Source of the DNA: Mailhella sp.
GTDB lineage: Bacteria > Desulfobacterota > Desulfovibrionia > Desulfovibrionales > Desulfovibrionaceae
Direction: 5' to 3'
DNA length: 7,530 bases
NCBI GenBank assembly: GCA_024404335.1
Contig: JAKSQA010000043.1
Coordinates: 1-7,530, forward strand
Positions 5,306-7,530 of the stretch are shown here, one piece after another (the first letter of the stretch is position 1; every line of letters begins with the position of its first letter). A model generated the notes under the pieces. That model did not search any database and had not been told where the DNA came from. It saw only the letters and a program-made list of their open reading frames with translations. The position numbers were made by a program, and so were the translations under genes.

Positions 5306-6457
5306 CTAGCCGGGGAACGAGATCTTATCGCCGTTGCCCAGGTAGTTGTTTGTCTTGGAACGGAACCTCGCCGTTCCCTTCACCACGGGGTAGCCCGCAT
5401 CCACGAACTTCTGCGCGGTGATGAGGCCGGTGCAGTGGTTGCAGCCGACGCGCTTGAGGTCCCACTTCTTCAGGCCGATGACGAGGTCGTCGTACTTGGG
5501 ATCCCAGTCGTCGAAGGGCGAGATGTGCAGGCCGCCGTAGAGGCCGTAGAACTGGTCCTTCTCGTACTTCAGCTCCTTGTACGCCGTATCGGCGAAGAGG
5601 ATGATGCCCTGATGGCAGCAGCCGGTGATGCTCACGAGGCCGACGTCCTTCACGTTGCAGTACATCGACATCTCGCCGTACACCTTGAAGATGATCGGGC
5701 ATTCGAACTGGTAGAGCGCCACGCCGGGCTGGAGGTTGTAGAGGCCCTTCTTGACCTGCGTCCATTCGCCCACATGGCCGGAGTCCTTGATGTACTGCTT
5801 GCCCTGCGGGTAGAAGGTGTTCGGCGTGTAGACATGGACGTTGGGGCCGTACTTCGCCACGACGGGGAAGCCCCAGTAGTGGTCCATGTGCTCATGGGTC
5901 TGGATGAATCCGTCGATCTCGCCGTTGGCGAGCATGCGGTCGATGCCTTCGCGCTTGAAGCTCTCCTCCATCCAGTCGTAGCTCCAGCCGCAGTCGAACA
6001 GATACTTGGTGATCTTGCCGTCGAGGGCCTCGATCTCCACCAGGCAGGAGAAGCCGCCGGCGTTGTCGGCATCGACGGAGTTCTCCTTCGCAATGGCCCA
6101 TGCTCCGTGCAGGTCGCCCTTCTGGATGTAGGGCTTGATGAGCTTCATGCCCTCTTCATAGGATCCCTTGCCGATTCCCTTGCCGTTGCCGAAGGGGGCC
6201 CAGTTGTAGGTGTACTGGTCCACCAGGAGGCCGCCGGCACCCGTCACGTTCTTCATGAAGACGCCGTTGTCGAACCAGCTCGTCTCGGAGATGTTGGTGA
6301 CGCGCACCGACTTGCACATGCCGATGTCGGTCATCTTCCGCTGCACGTCGGGCAGGAAGGCGCGGCGTGCGGGAGTGTAGGAATACAGGCCCATGGCGCC
6401 GAGGGCGCCGGCGCCGATGCCGAGGGACGCACCCTTTATGAATTCACGTCTGTCCAT
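5306..6457 (-). CDS. Tat-exported metallo-beta-lactamase-fold protein, COG1237-like
   Basis: This 383-residue protein begins with a twin-arginine signal: MDRREFIKG, then a small-residue stretch (9-23) rich in Gly and Ala. No clear AxA cleavage site follows, so the signal may stay as an anchor. The MBL fold shows a LFDCG strand (153-157), the metal motif THEHMDH (187-193; H188, H190, D192, H193), TGCCHQGI (278-285, H282), GGLH (308-311) and NHCTG (340-344, H341). The TGCxHxGI, GG-x-H and HCTG blocks match COG1237, named for a dihydropterin/ribofuranosylaminobenzene phosphate synthase of archaea. That cytosolic reaction need not apply to an exported protein. Tat export suggests that it folds and takes up metal in the cytoplasm and acts in the periplasm. 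The ATG at 6455-6457 is preferred over an upstream in-frame ATG because it begins the Tat signal and has a good ribosome binding site. It follows the membrane protein gene after 8 nt. Confidence 0.9.
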   Translation of the reverse strand: MDRREFIKGASLGIGAGALGAMGLYSYTPARRAFLPDVQRKMTDIGMCKSVRVTNISETSWFDNGVFMKNVTGAGGLLVDQYTYNWAPFGNGKGIGKGSYEEGMKLIKPYIQKGDLHGAWAIAKENSVDADNAGGFSCLVEIEALDGKITKYLFDCGWSYDWMEESFKREGIDRMLANGEIDGFIQTHEHMDHYWGFPVVAKYGPNVHVYTPNTFYPQGKQYIKDSGHVGEWTQVKKGLYNLQPGVALYQFECPIIFKVYGEMSMYCNVKDVGLVSITGCCHQGIILFADTAYKELKYEKDQFYGLYGGLHISPFDDWDPKYDDLVIGLKKWDLKRVGCNHCTGLITAQKFVDAGYPVVKGTARFRSKTNNYLGNGDKISFPG

Positions 6458-6462
6458 ATCGG

Positions 6463-6468
6463 CTCCTA
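6463..6468 (-). promoter_or_regulatory. Ribosome binding site of the MBL-fold gene, overlapping the upstream stop codon
   Basis: TAGGAG on the minus strand lies 5 nt before the ATG at 6455-6457. Its first three bases are the TAG stop of the membrane protein gene. Termination of one gene is thus placed next to initiation of the next, pointing to coupled, balanced expression of the pair. It also fixes the MBL-fold start at the Tat signal. Confidence 0.8.
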
Positions 6469-7530
6469 TTTCACCAGGGTGAAGGTCGCGCTGCAGATGG
6501 GGAGCAGCCAGACCATGAAGAAGTACAGTGCCACGCCGACGGCTATGCCGGCGATCAGGCCGGAGCCCATGCCGGGACGCCATGCGTGGTCTTCCTCGAT
6601 ATGGCGTCTTTCCTCGGCGAAGTCGGCTTCCGTCTTGAACTCACGGCGCCATCCCGGCCATCCGTCCATGAACCACCAGTTGATGAGCCAGATGTCGATC
6701 AGCCAGATGGTGGGGATCATGGGGAACTGCTGCGGATGCGAGAAGCCCTTCTGGGTGCCGAGCAGGTAATGGGCGTACATGTAGTACAGGCAGTAGAGCG
6801 CGATGCCGCCGACGATGACGATGGCGCTGCGGATGAGGATGTTCACCGGGGTGCTGAACCTGTTGGGCCAGTTGCCGCAGTAGAACTGCAGGAAAAGCGC
6901 GGGCACGAGGAAGAAGATGGCGGTCTCGCCCACATGCAGCCAGCGCCAGTCGGGAGCGGCGTCGCGGCGGTGGCCGCGGATGGCGTCACCCCATACCAGC
7001 TCCTGCATGTACCAGAAGAAGAGGCAGAGGGCCCAGGCGATGACGATGATGCCCACGAACAGGCAGAGGCGGCGCAGCCAGCCGCGCTTGATCATGGTGA
7101 AGGGATAGCGTTCCCAGATGCCTTCGACGAACCACACCACGACGGTGCAGCACATGATCCACGCCACATGGAAGTTCGCGGAGACGGTTTCGGCGAACTG
7201 CTCCCAGTAGGGCGGGCAGATGGCCGTGAAGTACTGCCAGGGGTAGTACAGGATGCCCATGTGGTTGTGCATGGTCATGAAGTAGATGACCAGGCTGAGG
7301 CAGAAGGTGCCCAGCCAGATGCTGAAGCCGCGTACGGGCTGCGGCGCACCGGCCCAGGGACGGCCCTCAAGAGCCACGACCCATGCGGGGCTGATCCACG
7401 ACGCGATGACGGCGAACATCATGCAGGCCTGGGCGGCGTACTCGGTCGAATAGAATTCGGTGAGGCCGGGCAGCTGCTGCAGCTGTGCTGGGTTGAAATA
7501 CGCGAAGGCGAAGTTGCCGAGCACGTTCTC
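6466..7530 (-). CDS. Polytopic membrane protein of unknown function (5' end outside window)
   Basis: The frame is open to the right edge, with 354 visible codons and a TAG stop. Numbering here is from the in-frame GTG at 7524, which is probably internal. There are seven to eight hydrophobic spans, at about 29-50, 66-84, 116-137, 150-172, 195-216, 229-252, 270-287 and 321-343. The protein is unusually rich in Trp, Tyr, Phe and Met. Polar residues sit in or beside the spans: MHNHM (85-89), NFHVAW (117-122), WLHVGE (195-200), AHY (251-253) and LIDIWLINWW (275-284). A charged loop (293-315) precedes the last span. I do not recognise the family. The buried His/Asp/Glu set would suit metal or cofactor binding or proton movement, but that is inference. 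Its coupling to the Tat-exported MBL-fold gene suggests that the two act together in the envelope. Confidence 0.85.
   Translation of the reverse strand, partial: ENVLGNFAFAYFNPAQLQQLPGLTEFYSTEYAAQACMMFAVIASWISPAWVVALEGRPWAGAPQPVRGFSIWLGTFCLSLVIYFMTMHNHMGILYYPWQYFTAICPPYWEQFAETVSANFHVAWIMCCTVVVWFVEGIWERYPFTMIKRGWLRRLCLFVGIIVIAWALCLFFWYMQELVWGDAIRGHRRDAAPDWRWLHVGETAIFFLVPALFLQFYCGNWPNRFSTPVNILIRSAIVIVGGIALYCLYYMYAHYLLGTQKGFSHPQQFPMIPTIWLIDIWLINWWFMDGWPGWRREFKTEADFAEERRHIEEDHAWRPGMGSGLIAGIAVGVALYFFMVWLLPICSATFTLVK

Noticed and set aside
6458..6583. Longer start for the MBL-fold protein at 6583
   Set aside because: It would bury the Tat signal 42 residues inside the protein and overlap the membrane protein gene. 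TAGGAG before 6457 supports the shorter form.
4910..6769. A plus-strand open frame of 619 codons across the GTPase and MBL-fold genes
   Set aside because: It is antisense to two well-supported genes and crosses their terminator. Its translation is a low-complexity Val/Ala/His/Glu-rich mixture with no family motifs. It is open only because of the GC-rich codon pattern on the other strand.
6466..7530. Membrane protein as a copper membrane monooxygenase subunit or an amino-acid permease
   Set aside because: Its His/Asp/Trp-rich spans recalled the former and its general topology the latter, but I could not match a defining motif of either, so it is left unnamed.

Overview
The window is bacterial DNA from a GC-rich Gram-negative organism. 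It encodes a TonB/ExbB/ExbD energy-transduction set, which implies an outer membrane, and a protein with a twin-arginine export signal. Most of it is visibly GC-rich (about 65-70% by eye). The block at about 480-1980 is clearly AT-richer. An anaerobic or microaerophilic proteobacterium or desulfobacterium-like organism would fit, but the sequence does not fix the taxon.

Layout, left to right. (1) 1-421, plus strand: the C-terminal end of a nitroreductase-family flavoprotein, followed by an intrinsic terminator (453-481). (2) 544-1803, minus strand: an intact AAA ATPase of the AAA_14/DUF4143 type. It starts with GTG and lies in an AT-rich island. (3) 1804-1986: an AT-rich intergenic stretch holding a perfect 22-bp inverted repeat around a 13-nt spacer (1859-1915). 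(4) 1987-5244, minus strand: four genes in the transcription order COG0523-type GTPase, exbB, exbD, tonB-like. Each joins the next through a 4-base ATGA stop/start overlap, so they form one translationally coupled operon. (5) 5258-5296: a strong intrinsic terminator, immediately upstream of the GTPase ribosome binding site. (6) 5306-7530, minus strand: a Tat-exported metallo-beta-lactamase-fold protein resembling COG1237, preceded by a polytopic membrane protein that runs off the right edge. The membrane protein stop codon is part of the Shine-Dalgarno sequence of the next gene, so these two also form an operon.

How the parts may work together. The GTPase, ExbB, ExbD and TonB-like protein look like a dedicated metal-linked uptake module: a putative metallochaperone GTPase coupled to a proton-motive-force transducer. 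No outer-membrane receptor lies in the window. The GTPase carries an N-terminal region of about 275 residues that I do not recognise. The membrane protein and the exported MBL-fold protein look like a two-part envelope system of unknown substrate. The AAA ATPase with its inverted repeat looks like a separately acquired cassette between ordinary chromosomal genes.

I saw no tRNA, rRNA, CRISPR array, transposase or integrase.
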